A stretch of 12,540 nucleotides of DNA from EsbW-18 sp964634615 (GCA_964634615.1 CAZWLQ010000019.1:1-12540); one strand, 5' to 3'; shown: positions 4,980-10,827, counted from the stretch's first letter. Notes: a model not told the origin generated them from the sequence alone. Numbers and translations are program-made.

Positions 4980-7388
4980 ATGGCAGCAAAGAAAGATTCA
5001 TCGAAGGGTAAAAAACAGCGCATCGTGCTCCTCGACATGCACGCAATCATGCATCGTGCATACCACGCGCTTCCGGAATTCTCGACGTCAAAAGGCGAAC
5101 CATCCGGCGCACTCTATGGACTCGCAGCGATGCTGGTGAAGATTGGTACCGAACTAAAACCCGATCACATTGCCGCGGCATACGATCTTGCGAAGCCAAC
5201 GCACCGACACGTTGCATTTGATGGATACAAGGCGGGGCGCATAAAAGCCGACGACGCACTCATAACGCAGATTGAGCGAAGTCGTGATGTGCTCGCCGCA
5301 TTAAACATTCCCTCATACGAACATGAAGGATTCGAAGCGGACGATATTTTGGGAACGATCGTTGCGCAGACAAAAGAAAACGACGCGCTCGAAGTTATCA
5401 TCGCAACCGGTGATATGGACACGCTCCAGCTGGTCGACAAGAAGCGGGTGAAAGTGTTTACGCTCCGCAAGGGCATCAACGACACAATTCTCTACGGCTT
5501 TGACGAGGTGGTGGCGCGATACGGCTTTACCCCTGACCTTTTGCCCGACTTCAAGGGGCTTCGTGGTGATCCGTCTGACAATATTCCCGGCATTAAAGGA
5601 ATTGGTGAAAAGACCGCGACGACACTCATCACCACATTCGGCGGTATTGATGCCATCTACAAAAAATTGAAAAAAGAAGGCGACGCCTTCACAGCACCAG
5701 GCATCACACCCCGCATTCGTGAACTTCTGAAGGAAGGTGAGGACGAAGCGAACTTCTCAAAACTCTTGGGAACGATCCGCCTCGATGCGCCGATCACGTT
5801 CTCGCTTCCCGAAAAAACATGGCGTGACGGTGCGGACGTGGTTCGTGCGGTCGAACTCTTCACCGAACTTGAATTTCGCTCGCTCGTTCCCCGCATCAAA
5901 ACACTCTTTGGTTCGGAAACCGCCCAGTTGATTCCAACCACCGATGAGCCGACCGAAGAAAAAGTGCCAATTGACGAAACACTTCACAACGAACTACAGG
6001 TGCTTCGATGGTTGGTTGCATCCGACACCACAAATCCGACGGACGACGATATTTTTTCATATACAAAAACAGAAGATCCAGAAAAAGCACACGCAATTCT
6101 TCTCAAAGATGTTGAAGCGAAGGGCATGCTTCCGTTGTGGAACACCATCGAGCGCCCGTTGATTCCAGTTTTGAAAGAAATGCACAACAATGGCATCCGA
6201 CTCGACCTCTCGTATCTCAAGGGGCTTTCCGAAACGTATCACAAAGAGCTCGCCTCGCTTCAGAAGCGTGTTTGGGAACATGCGGGCAAGGAGTTCAACA
6301 TCAATTCGCCGAGACAGCTCGGTGAAATTTTGTTCGATACTTTGGGACTGAAGGGTGGAAAGAAAACATCAACCGGCCAGCGTTCAACACGCGAATCCGA
6401 ACTGGAAAAACTAAAAGACGAGCATCCAATCATCAATGAAATTTTCCGCTACCGAGAGTTACAGAAACTCCTCTCGACCTACATTGACGCATTCCCGTCG
6501 CTTGTCGGAAAAGATGGACGACTTCACACCACATTCGTGCAGACCGGCGCAGCAACCGGTCGTATGTCATCGCAGACACCAAACCTACAAAACATTCCGA
6601 TAAAGACAGAGCTCGGGCGTGCGGTTCGCGGCGCGTTTGTTGCAGAGAGGGGATACATGCTCGCAACGTTCGACTATTCCCAAATCGAACTTCGCATTGC
6701 GGCGATTATGTCGAAGGATGAAAAGTTCTTGCAAACATTTAGGGACGGTCTCGATGTGCACACGAGCGTCGCATCAGAAATGTTCCACGTTCCGGAGAGC
6801 GAAGTGACCGCATCGATGCGTCGCACCGCGAAGGTTATCAACTTCGGCATCCTCTATGGCATGGGCGCGAATGCGCTCGCACAAACCGGCGGTATGTCAC
6901 GTGCTGATGCACAAAAGTATCTCGCAAATTATGAAGAAACATTCAAAGGTCTCACTGAATTTATGCAGACCCTTCGTGGTGACGTCCGCCGAAACGGCTA
7001 TGTTGAAACACTTTTCGGTCGCCGACGATATCTTTTAGGAATTCGTTCGCCGCTGCCACATCTCCAAGCTGAAGCAGAACGCCAGGCGGTGAACGCGCCG
7101 ATTCAAGGAACATCAGCGGACATCATCAAACGCGCGATGGTTATTTTTCATGAAGAGTTTGCACACGAACGTGCGGAAGGGCGTGTGCGACTCGCGCTCC
7201 AGATTCACGACGAATTGATGTTTGAGATTAAGGAGGAGGATGTGGAACGCATTGCCCCGCGACTTAAAGAAATTATGGAAGGTATTCTGACGCCGGAACA
7301 AACATTCGGCGTGCCGATAATCGTAGAGGCGTCGGTGGGGAGGAGGTGGAGTGAAATGACAAAGTTTGCTCCGCAAATCGCGGATTAA
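4980..7388 (+). CDS. polA: DNA polymerase I
   Basis: PolA fills gaps and removes RNA primers during lagging-strand synthesis and repair. The 802-residue protein has an intact 5'-3' nuclease domain (about 14-310): acidic residues in LLDMH, FEADD (118-122) and GDMD (144-147), and the helix-three-turn-helix GDPSDNIPGIKGIGEKTA (196-213). The next region (about 315-380) is short and lacks the acidic motifs of a 3'-5' exonuclease, so proofreading is inferred to be absent. The polymerase domain (about 383-802) has TGRMSSQTPNLQNIP (526-540), motif A DYSQIELR (565-572), the O-helix RRTAKVINFGILYG (614-627) and motif C QIHDE (741-745). The phenylalanine of NFG is the E. coli F762 / Taq F667 type. It is a single-gene unit with a predicted leaderless start. 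Confidence 0.98.
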   Translation: MAAKKDSSKGKKQRIVLLDMHAIMHRAYHALPEFSTSKGEPSGALYGLAAMLVKIGTELKPDHIAAAYDLAKPTHRHVAFDGYKAGRIKADDALITQIERSRDVLAALNIPSYEHEGFEADDILGTIVAQTKENDALEVIIATGDMDTLQLVDKKRVKVFTLRKGINDTILYGFDEVVARYGFTPDLLPDFKGLRGDPSDNIPGIKGIGEKTATTLITTFGGIDAIYKKLKKEGDAFTAPGITPRIRELLKEGEDEANFSKLLGTIRLDAPITFSLPEKTWRDGADVVRAVELFTELEFRSLVPRIKTLFGSETAQLIPTTDEPTEEKVPIDETLHNELQVLRWLVASDTTNPTDDDIFSYTKTEDPEKAHAILLKDVEAKGMLPLWNTIERPLIPVLKEMHNNGIRLDLSYLKGLSETYHKELASLQKRVWEHAGKEFNINSPRQLGEILFDTLGLKGGKKTSTGQRSTRESELEKLKDEHPIINEIFRYRELQKLLSTYIDAFPSLVGKDGRLHTTFVQTGAATGRMSSQTPNLQNIPIKTELGRAVRGAFVAERGYMLATFDYSQIELRIAAIMSKDEKFLQTFRDGLDVHTSVASEMFHVPESEVTASMRRTAKVINFGILYGMGANALAQTGGMSRADAQKYLANYEETFKGLTEFMQTLRGDVRRNGYVETLFGRRRYLLGIRSPLPHLQAEAERQAVNAPIQGTSADIIKRAMVIFHEEFAHERAEGRVRLALQIHDELMFEIKEEDVERIAPRLKEIMEGILTPEQTFGVPIIVEASVGRRWSEMTKFAPQIAD

Positions 7389-7394
7389 CGCACT

Positions 7395-7410
7395 TGCCTG
7401 CCGGCAGGCA
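7395..7410. repeat. Palindrome TGCCTGCC/GGCAGGCA
   Basis: A perfect 16-bp palindrome seven bases after the polA stop. From memory, this palindrome is frequent in intergenic regions of Patescibacteria assemblies and often appears as a spurious LPAGRQ-like tail when translated. It could form a short hairpin after polA, but no T-run follows. Confidence 0.6.
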
Positions 7411-7423
7411 GGGATAAAAATTC

Positions 7424-7453
7424 ACGCAGATAAAACGCAGATGGGGACGCGGA
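7424..7453. repeat. Short direct repeats ACGCAGAT
   Basis: ACGCAGAT occurs at 7424-7431 and 7435-7442, with the related ACGCGGA at 7447-7453, a period of 11-12 bases. They sit in the noncoding gap between polA and the next promoter. The function is unknown. Confidence 0.5.
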
Positions 7454-7460
7454 GAAAAAC

Positions 7461-7488
7461 TTGACAGCAGGCAAATTATATGTAGAAT
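7461..7488 (+). promoter_or_regulatory. Sigma-70-like promoter of the 7553-7846 gene
   Basis: Perfect TTGACA (7461-7466), 16 bases, TAGAAT (7483-7488; 5 of 6 matches) with TG directly before it. The predicted start near 7495 leaves a leader of about 58 bases ending in AAGGAGG. Confidence 0.65.
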
Positions 7489-7552
7489 GGTCATCGAAGT
7501 TAGCCGTTGTACATTCCATTGTTGTGGGCAACCCAGACCAAGGAGGTCTTGA

Positions 7553-7846
7553 ATGGACGCTCGTGAGACGTGCGAGGAAAGGTGGAAGAAGATGTCGGTG
7601 CAGGAGCGGCGAGTCTTCCTCGACAAGCTCTCCGAATCGACCGGTCGTCGCCCTAACTGGTGGGGCGGTAAGACCAACGAAGAACTTGCGGAGCTCAAGC
7701 ATCACGAGCTTCCCGACGACCTTGGTGGCCGCCTCATGATGGCCTGGACCCCCGAAGGGTTCGCCGTCGCCGAATCGGAGAGGGTCGAAGGTGAATTGGT
7801 CTTTGTTGGACTCGATCCTCGGCTCGATCTTCGGACGGTCAACTGA
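7553..7846 (+). CDS. Hypothetical small soluble protein (97 aa)
   Basis: I do not recognise this protein. The ATG is six bases after a full-strength AAGGAGG. The product starts MDARETCEERWKKMSVQERR, is strongly charged, has a Trp-Trp-Gly-Gly segment (RPNWWGGKTNEE, about 33-44) and ends in a beta-rich part (SERVEGELVFVGLDPRLDLR). The WKKMSVQERRVFLDKL part resembles an amphipathic helix and is followed by LAELKHHELP, another helix. There is no membrane segment or signal peptide. It is a monocistronic unit with its own promoter and a GC-rich terminator. The GC content (about 62% in the line I counted) is clearly higher than in polA. Confidence 0.75.
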   Translation: MDARETCEERWKKMSVQERRVFLDKLSESTGRRPNWWGGKTNEELAELKHHELPDDLGGRLMMAWTPEGFAVAESERVEGELVFVGLDPRLDLRTVN

Positions 7847-7871
7847 CCACCACCCACCGCTGTTCGAGATT

Positions 7872-7911
7872 GCCGCCCTTGTGGCCGCGCTCGGGCGGCG
7901 GTTTCTTTTTT
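7872..7911 (+). terminator. Intrinsic terminator of the 7553-7846 gene
   Basis: GCCGCCC (7872-7878) pairs with GGGCGGC (7893-7899) and is followed by GGTTTCTTTTTT. This is a textbook plus-strand terminator. Confidence 0.85.
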
Positions 7912-7937
7912 GCATACCGTGCTATTTCTGCTAGGGT
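7910..7937 (+). promoter_or_regulatory. Possible promoter of the small membrane-peptide pair
   Basis: TTGCAT (7910-7915), 16 bases, TAGGGT (7932-7937) with TGC before it. The hexamers are weak, but the position, just past the terminator and about 22 bases before the first ATG, fits. The -35 overlaps the end of the preceding T-run. Confidence 0.35.
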
Positions 7938-7959
7938 GAGAGCAGAAAGGAGACATGTC

Positions 7960-8100
7960 ATGCAAGCATCTATTTTGACCCTTGTCGCCGACAACCTCGT
8001 TCCCGTGGTGGCCACACTCCTCGTTCTTCTCGGCGGATGCTTCATGGTCCTTGGGGCCGTTGGCCTCTGCCAAGACTTCAAAGCAAGGCGGTGTTCATGA
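7960..8100 (+). CDS. Small membrane protein (46 aa), first of an overlapping pair
   Basis: I do not recognise this protein. The ATG at 7960 is seven bases after AAAGGAG; an ATG five bases earlier in another frame stops after seven codons. The product starts MQASILTLVADNLVPVVAT and carries one long hydrophobic segment (about residues 13-39, Leu/Val/Gly-rich with one Cys) followed by a short basic tail ending KARRCS. It would therefore be a single-pass membrane peptide with a cytoplasmic basic end. Its TGA stop overlaps the ATG of the next ORF in the sequence ATGA, so the two are probably translationally coupled. A holin-like, type I toxin-like or subunit-stabilising role is possible, but nothing in the sequence decides. 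Confidence 0.65.
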   Translation: MQASILTLVADNLVPVVATLLVLLGGCFMVLGAVGLCQDFKARRCS

Positions 8101-8192
8101 GTGGAATGGACGCGCTCATCATCCTGGTTCTGGGAGTTCTTGCCGCGATTGTCGCGACCTGGCTTCGTCGCCGCAAAGGGCCCTTTAGGTAG
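8097..8192 (+). CDS. Very small membrane peptide (31 aa), second of an overlapping pair
   Basis: Too short for most gene finders. The ATG shares four bases (ATGA) with the stop of the 46-residue ORF, and AAGG lies about ten bases upstream. The peptide starts MSGMDALIILVLGVLAAIVA, a single hydrophobic helix (about residues 5-22), then continues TWLRRRKGPFR, a strongly basic end. The last codons (KGPFR and stop) are the left arm and loop of the transcription terminator, so the coding end and terminator are one sequence. The topology is the same as in the first peptide (helix plus basic tail), which suggests a functional pair. The coupling and the clean hydrophobic pattern argue for a real ORF; there is no homology support. 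Confidence 0.55.
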   Translation: MSGMDALIILVLGVLAAIVATWLRRRKGPFR

Positions 8193-8201
8193 GGCCCTTT
8201 T
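8175..8201 (+). terminator. Terminator overlapping the end of the 31-aa ORF
   Basis: AAAGGGCCC (8175-8183), an eight-base loop TTTAGGTA, then GGGCCCTTT and one more T. The nine-base stem is perfect. The TAG stop codon (8190-8192) lies in the loop and first stem base. Confidence 0.8.
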
Positions 8202-8212
8202 ACATTTCGTAC

Positions 8213-8237
8213 ACCCTATACCCCAGTGGCTAGACCC
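8213..8237 (+). promoter_or_regulatory. 25-bp element upstream of holA, shared with the lamin-tail gene
   Basis: The element reads ACCCTATACCC, then C, then AGTGGCTA, then G, then ACCC. A copy matching at 23 of 25 positions lies at 11829-11805 on the minus strand, 11 bases before the proposed lamin-tail start. Here it ends 14 bases before the holA ATG. The next bases (CTATAAACT) hold the likely -10 of holA. A promoter or regulator-binding role is inferred from position. Confidence 0.6.
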
Positions 8238-8245
8238 TATAAACT
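8238..8245 (+). promoter_or_regulatory. -10 region of holA (predicted leaderless or nearly so)
   Basis: TATAAACT contains two overlapping candidates. TATAAA lies eight bases before the ATG and TAAACT lies six bases before it. No Shine-Dalgarno is present (the six bases before the ATG are ATCCCC). Confidence 0.45.
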
Positions 8246-8251
8246 ATCCCC

Positions 8252-8956
8252 ATGCTTCACGTTTTATATGGAACCGATAGAGATGCCGTGCTCGCGTCAC
8301 AGCGCGATCTCTTAGCGCGCGTCAAAACAGAAAATCCTGGTATCGAAGTGTTTTCGCTCTCCGCAGAAAACTATACTCCGGAAGAACTTGATCGCTACAT
8401 CGGTTCAAGTGGCCTTTTCAATGAAAAACATATTGTGATGCTTCTCGATCTCCTTTCAGATGACGATTACAGCGAGAGCATGCTCGAACACCTCGAAGCA
8501 ATGTCGACATCAAAGAATATTTTTATTGCGCGTGACGGAAAACTTGGTGTGAAAGTCATTAAGGCATGTATGGAAGCGGCGGATGCATGCGAGGAGCTTG
8601 CGCTTCAAAAAGGAAGCGAGGAAAAAGCATTTTCAATCTTCTCTCTCGCCGACGCGCTTTCTGCTCGAGACAAAAAGAAACTCTGGCTCTTGTATCAAGA
8701 AGCGCTTCGAGAGGGGATGTCAGCAGAAGAGATTCACGGACTTCTTGTGTGGCAGATGAAAACCCTTTTTGCGATTGAGAAAGGCGCGACCGAGGGCATC
8801 AAGCCGTTCGTCTTAGGAAAAGGAAAACGCGCACTCGCGAATTTCAAAAACGATGTTGATGACCGACTGTTCGAGTTGATTTCAATCTATCACGAGTCAC
8901 GCCGAGGCGGACTTGAACTCCCCCTCGCGCTCGAGAAATTTATTTTAGCCCTCTAA
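8252..8956 (+). CDS. holA: DNA polymerase III delta subunit-like protein (HolA)
   Basis: HolA opens the beta sliding clamp as part of the clamp loader. The 234-residue product begins MLHVLYGTDRDAVLASQRDLL, like the N-terminal LYG-(D/E)-(R/E) segment of the family. It continues with a divergent AAA+-like region without Walker motifs, as expected for delta. From about residue 125 it has the family-like helical part FSIFSLADALSARDKKKLW, the EEIHGLLVWQMKTLF helix (159-173) and a C-terminal collar with RRGGLELPLALEKFIL (217-232). At 234 residues it is about 100 shorter than the E. coli protein, as seems usual in reduced CPR genomes. The start is preceded by -10-like sequence and no ribosome binding site. 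Its stop overlaps the stop of the convergent gene by four bases, leaving no room for a terminator. Assignment is by pattern rather than an invariant motif. Confidence 0.8.
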   Translation: MLHVLYGTDRDAVLASQRDLLARVKTENPGIEVFSLSAENYTPEELDRYIGSSGLFNEKHIVMLLDLLSDDDYSESMLEHLEAMSTSKNIFIARDGKLGVKVIKACMEAADACEELALQKGSEEKAFSIFSLADALSARDKKKLWLLYQEALREGMSAEEIHGLLVWQMKTLFAIEKGATEGIKPFVLGKGKRALANFKNDVDDRLFELISIYHESRRGGLELPLALEKFILAL

Positions 8957-9279
8957 CGTGATGCCAGATAACTAAGAAGAACGGTTAACAACGCTGCCCC
9001 AAAAGCAGCTATTTTTAAAGGAGTTAGAGGCTCTTTAAAAATCAACCAACCAAGAAGTAGGCCTATAGAAACAATAACTGCCTGCCAGAGAAGAATAACA
9101 ATACTGAATTGGTTGAATTTAAAAGCAGCAGCAACGGGGATTGCAACGAGTGCGTACAGAAAGGCTCCAATGCTCAAAAGAGAAACAGTGCTTAACTCGC
9201 TCTTTTTAAGAAAAACATCCGCCAACAAGGTGACGCCAACCCCGACAACCAAAAGAGTTATTGTTTGCAAAAATTGCAT
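8953..9279 (-). CDS. Small four-helix membrane protein, EamA/SMR-transporter-like
   Basis: The 108-residue product has four hydrophobic segments (about 4-23, 32-53, 58-80, 87-106) and the short loop FKEPLTPLK (81-89) before the last helix. That order and motif fit the small multidrug resistance / EamA-half-domain drug-metabolite transporter superfamily, in which such four-helix proteins dimerise. EmrE's membrane-embedded Glu14 is not matched; the first helix has only an Asp at its end (21). The substrate cannot be inferred. The ATG lies four bases after the 3' end of tRNA-Lys with no separate promoter visible. The coding DNA is markedly poorer in GC (about 40% by my count) than its neighbours, suggesting later acquisition. 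The TAG stop overlaps holA's TAA tail to tail. Confidence 0.8.
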   Translation of the reverse strand: MQFLQTITLLVVGVGVTLLADVFLKKSELSTVSLLSIGAFLYALVAIPVAAAFKFNQFSIVILLWQAVIVSIGLLLGWLIFKEPLTPLKIAAFGAALLTVLLSYLASR

Positions 9280-9283
9280 ACTG

Positions 9284-9355
9284 TCCGCCCGGTAGGGATC
9301 GAACCTACGACCGTCTCCTTAAAAGGGAGCTGCTCTACCGCTGAGCTACGGGCGG
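9284..9355 (-). tRNA. tRNA-Lys (anticodon UUU)
   Basis: A 72-base cloverleaf on the minus strand: acceptor CCGCCCG/CGGGCGG, D stem GCTC/GAGC with loop AGCGGTA, anticodon loop CTTTTAA with TTT at 34-36, T stem GTAGG/CCTAC with loop TTCGATC, discriminator A. The anticodon stem is GCTCC/GGAGA with a G-A mismatch at 27-43. CCA is not encoded. The following gene begins after only four bases (CAGT). Confidence 0.95.
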
Positions 9356-9373
9356 TTAACAAGGGCTATACGC

Positions 9374-9463
9374 AGACGTAAGCGCGGGTTTTCGAAAAGA
9401 GATCAGAAAAGAAGCTTGTTTTCTTTTCTGGTCGATTTTGAGAAAACGGGAGCGCACGCGTCT
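9374..9463. repeat. Long imperfect inverted repeat (about 40-base arms)
   Basis: Nested complementary blocks run inward: AGACG/CGTCT, GCGC/GCGC, GTTTTC/GAAAAC, AAAA/TTTT, and GATCAGAAAAGAA (9401-9413) against TTCTTTTCTGGTC (9421-9433; 12 of 13 paired, one G-T), around a seven-base loop. It sits in the 223-bp gap between divergently transcribed tRNA-Lys and the methyltransferase, where a terminator is not needed. No flanking target-site duplication was seen. Confidence 0.6.
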
Positions 9464-9479
9464 ATGTTTCCCGACTGCC

Positions 9480-9509
9480 CCGCCTGTATAGTATTTTCTA
9501 TACAGGCGG
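9480..9509. repeat. 12-bp perfect stem-loop CCGCCTGTATAG...CTATACAGGCGG
   Basis: A perfect stem with a six-base loop TATTTT, just after the long hairpin and about 70 bases upstream of the methyltransferase. No T-run follows on either strand. It may be an operator, the end of a small RNA, or an insulator. Confidence 0.65.
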
Positions 9510-9561
9510 AATGTAAGCACTGTACAGCGAAAACCGATTCCTGACAATTTTTGTTTTGTGC

Positions 9562-9569
9562 TATATGCT
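9562..9569 (+). promoter_or_regulatory. Possible -10 region of the SpoU/TrmH gene
   Basis: TGC-TATATG or the overlapping TATGCT lies 9-11 bases before the ATG, with TGACA at 9542-9546 as a possible -35 remnant. Predicted leader: five bases or fewer. TGCTA is repeated three times at seven-base intervals (9559-9578). Confidence 0.35.
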
Positions 9570-9578
9570 ACGTGCTAC

Positions 9579-10040
9579 ATGACTCTCGTTATCCTCGACA
9601 ACATCCGAAGTGTCTACAACGTCGGTTCGATTTTTCGCACCGCCGATGCTGCGGGGGTAGAAAAAATATATCTCTGTGGAACAACACCCACACCACTTGA
9701 TCGATTCAACCGTGCACGAAAAGACCTCGCAAAAGTTGCGCTTGGTGCGGAAAAAACTGTTCCGTGGGAGTACACAAAAACCACAGAGGAAGCGATTAAG
9801 AAGGTGAAAGCAGATGGCGCGCACGTGGTCGCGGTTGAGCAGTCGCCAAAAGCAATTTCGTATACAGAATTCAACCAAACAGGCGAGTGCGCGTTTGTCT
9901 TTGGGAACGAAACCGAGGGTGTTTCAAAAGACGTGCTCGATATGTGCGATACTATTGTTGAAATTCCGATGCACGGAGCAAAAGAGTCGCTCAACGTATC
10001 GGTCGCAGTTGGCATTATTCTTTTTAGATACACATCATGA
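9579..10040 (+). CDS. SpoU/TrmH-family RNA 2'-O-methyltransferase
   Basis: A SPOUT-fold enzyme that transfers methyl from S-adenosylmethionine to a ribose 2'-OH in tRNA or rRNA. Motif 1 is NIRSVYNVGSIFRTADAAG (8-26) with the catalytic-type pair N14 and R20; motif 2 is FVFGNETEGVS (106-116); motif 3 is IPMHGAKESLNVSVAVGIIL (129-148), forming the trefoil-knot cofactor site. At 153 residues it has only the catalytic domain, like TrmL, with no substrate-binding extension; the target nucleotide cannot be assigned. I chose the ATG at 9579 because family members begin right at this strand; an in-frame GTG at 9558 would add seven non-family residues. No ribosome binding site. The TGA overlaps the next ATG (ATGA at 10037). 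Confidence 0.92.
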   Translation: MTLVILDNIRSVYNVGSIFRTADAAGVEKIYLCGTTPTPLDRFNRARKDLAKVALGAEKTVPWEYTKTTEEAIKKVKADGAHVVAVEQSPKAISYTEFNQTGECAFVFGNETEGVSKDVLDMCDTIVEIPMHGAKESLNVSVAVGIILFRYTS

Positions 10041-10348
10041 ACCCAGAAAAACCAGTAGGAGAGATTTTCAAAATGGAAAGGTTCCCGGGAGGAAAGAAAA
10101 TTTCTAATGCGGAAGGAGAAATCGTAACGATTGAATTCGATTTTCCTCAAAAGAAATTTAGTCTCAGAAATCGCGTCGTCATCAAGCGGGCGTATGCGCC
10201 AGTCATTGAGGGAGAAACAGGAACGATTATAAAACTCTTCGAACCAGGAACCGAGGGCAAAACAAGTGACGTTATTCAGGTAGAGCTTAGTGATGGAACG
10301 AAAATATCTTCAAAACCAACAGAGATAGATGTTATTGCCGAAGAGTAG
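10037..10348 (+). CDS. Hypothetical small protein with KOW/SH3-like segment (103 aa)
   Basis: I do not recognise the family. The ATG overlaps the methyltransferase stop in ATGA with no ribosome binding site, so translation is probably coupled and the two form an operon. The product begins MNPEKPVGEIFKMERFPGGK, is beta-rich and basic, and contains NRVVIKRAYAPVIEGETG (45-62), whose 'V-V-I-x(9)-GETGTI' shape resembles a KOW or small SH3-like barrel, followed by DVIQVELSDGTKIS (78-91). KOW-type folds often bind RNA or ribosomes, which would suit an RNA-methyltransferase partner; that link is inference. No membrane segment. The stop is TAG. Confidence 0.75.
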   Translation: MNPEKPVGEIFKMERFPGGKKISNAEGEIVTIEFDFPQKKFSLRNRVVIKRAYAPVIEGETGTIIKLFEPGTEGKTSDVIQVELSDGTKISSKPTEIDVIAEE

Positions 10349-10365
10349 CTCTCTAAAACGGTATA

Positions 10366-10396
10366 AGAAAAAGCGCCGGAATACTCACGGCGCCTT
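10366..10396 (-). terminator. Intrinsic terminator of the 10426-10764 unit
   Basis: On the minus strand GGCGCCG, loop, CGGCGC, then TTTTTCTT. It lies about 30 bases past the TGA of the orphan gene. The plus-strand operon ending at 10348 converges on it. Confidence 0.85.
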
Positions 10397-10425
10397 CGAG
10401 TGCGGCTACGTCTCACGCGTTCGAC

Positions 10426-10764
10426 TCAATGTGTCGGGGGCTTCACGACGACGTGAAGGGTTGCCATCCGGCCCGACGACGTTGGAACCTCAAGAACGTT
10501 CAGGCCGTCTTCTTCCACACGGTGCGCCACCATGGAGCTCCCAGAAAAGAGAATTCCTGTGAGGTATGACGTTTTTCGGGGCGCGCTGTTCGGATGAGAG
10601 GTGTCCCGAATCTCTCCTCTCTCCAGAATCACCAGCACATTCCTTCCACTGATCGCGATGCGCGATGGCGTGCCCGAAACCTCCAGCACGTCTCCGATGG
10701 GGGACACGATTCGTTCGATGTCCCACGTTTGTAGGGCTCTTTCGAGGGGTAATTCGCTATGCAC
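10426..10764 (-). CDS. Hypothetical protein (112 aa)
   Basis: I do not recognise this protein. It starts with GTG at 10764, five bases after GGAGG. It begins MHSELPLERALQTWDIERIV and is rich in predicted beta strands (IVSPIGDVLEVSG, RIAISGRNVLVILERGEI, ATLHVVVKPP), with no signal peptide or membrane helix, so a small soluble beta-fold is likely. It lies 63 bases downstream of the lamin-tail gene on the same strand with no terminator between, so the two may be cotranscribed. GGAGGATACC at its ribosome binding site is echoed by CGAGGATACC about 50 bases upstream. The GC content is about 57% in the line counted. A strong terminator follows. Confidence 0.7.
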   Translation of the reverse strand: MHSELPLERALQTWDIERIVSPIGDVLEVSGTPSRIAISGRNVLVILERGEIRDTSHPNSAPRKTSYLTGILFSGSSMVAHRVEEDGLNVLEVPTSSGRMATLHVVVKPPTH

Positions 10765-10827
10765 GGTATCCTCCAGGGTAGCGTGGTACTGCTCTGTCGT
10801 GATTCTGCCAGAAAGGTATCCTCGGGT

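Noticed and set aside
7424..7453. CRISPR-like repeats
   Set aside because: Units of eight bases at 11-12-base spacing are far too short for repeats and spacers, and no cas gene is near.
7273..7915. Two long minus-strand ORFs over the polA end and the following gene
   Set aside because: They are antisense to polA and to the 97-residue gene, and contain the LPAG(R/K)-type translation of the intergenic palindrome, a known sign of a spurious reading.
9374..9463. Insertion-sequence terminal repeats
   Set aside because: No transposase between the arms (loop of seven bases) and no target-site duplication on the flanks.
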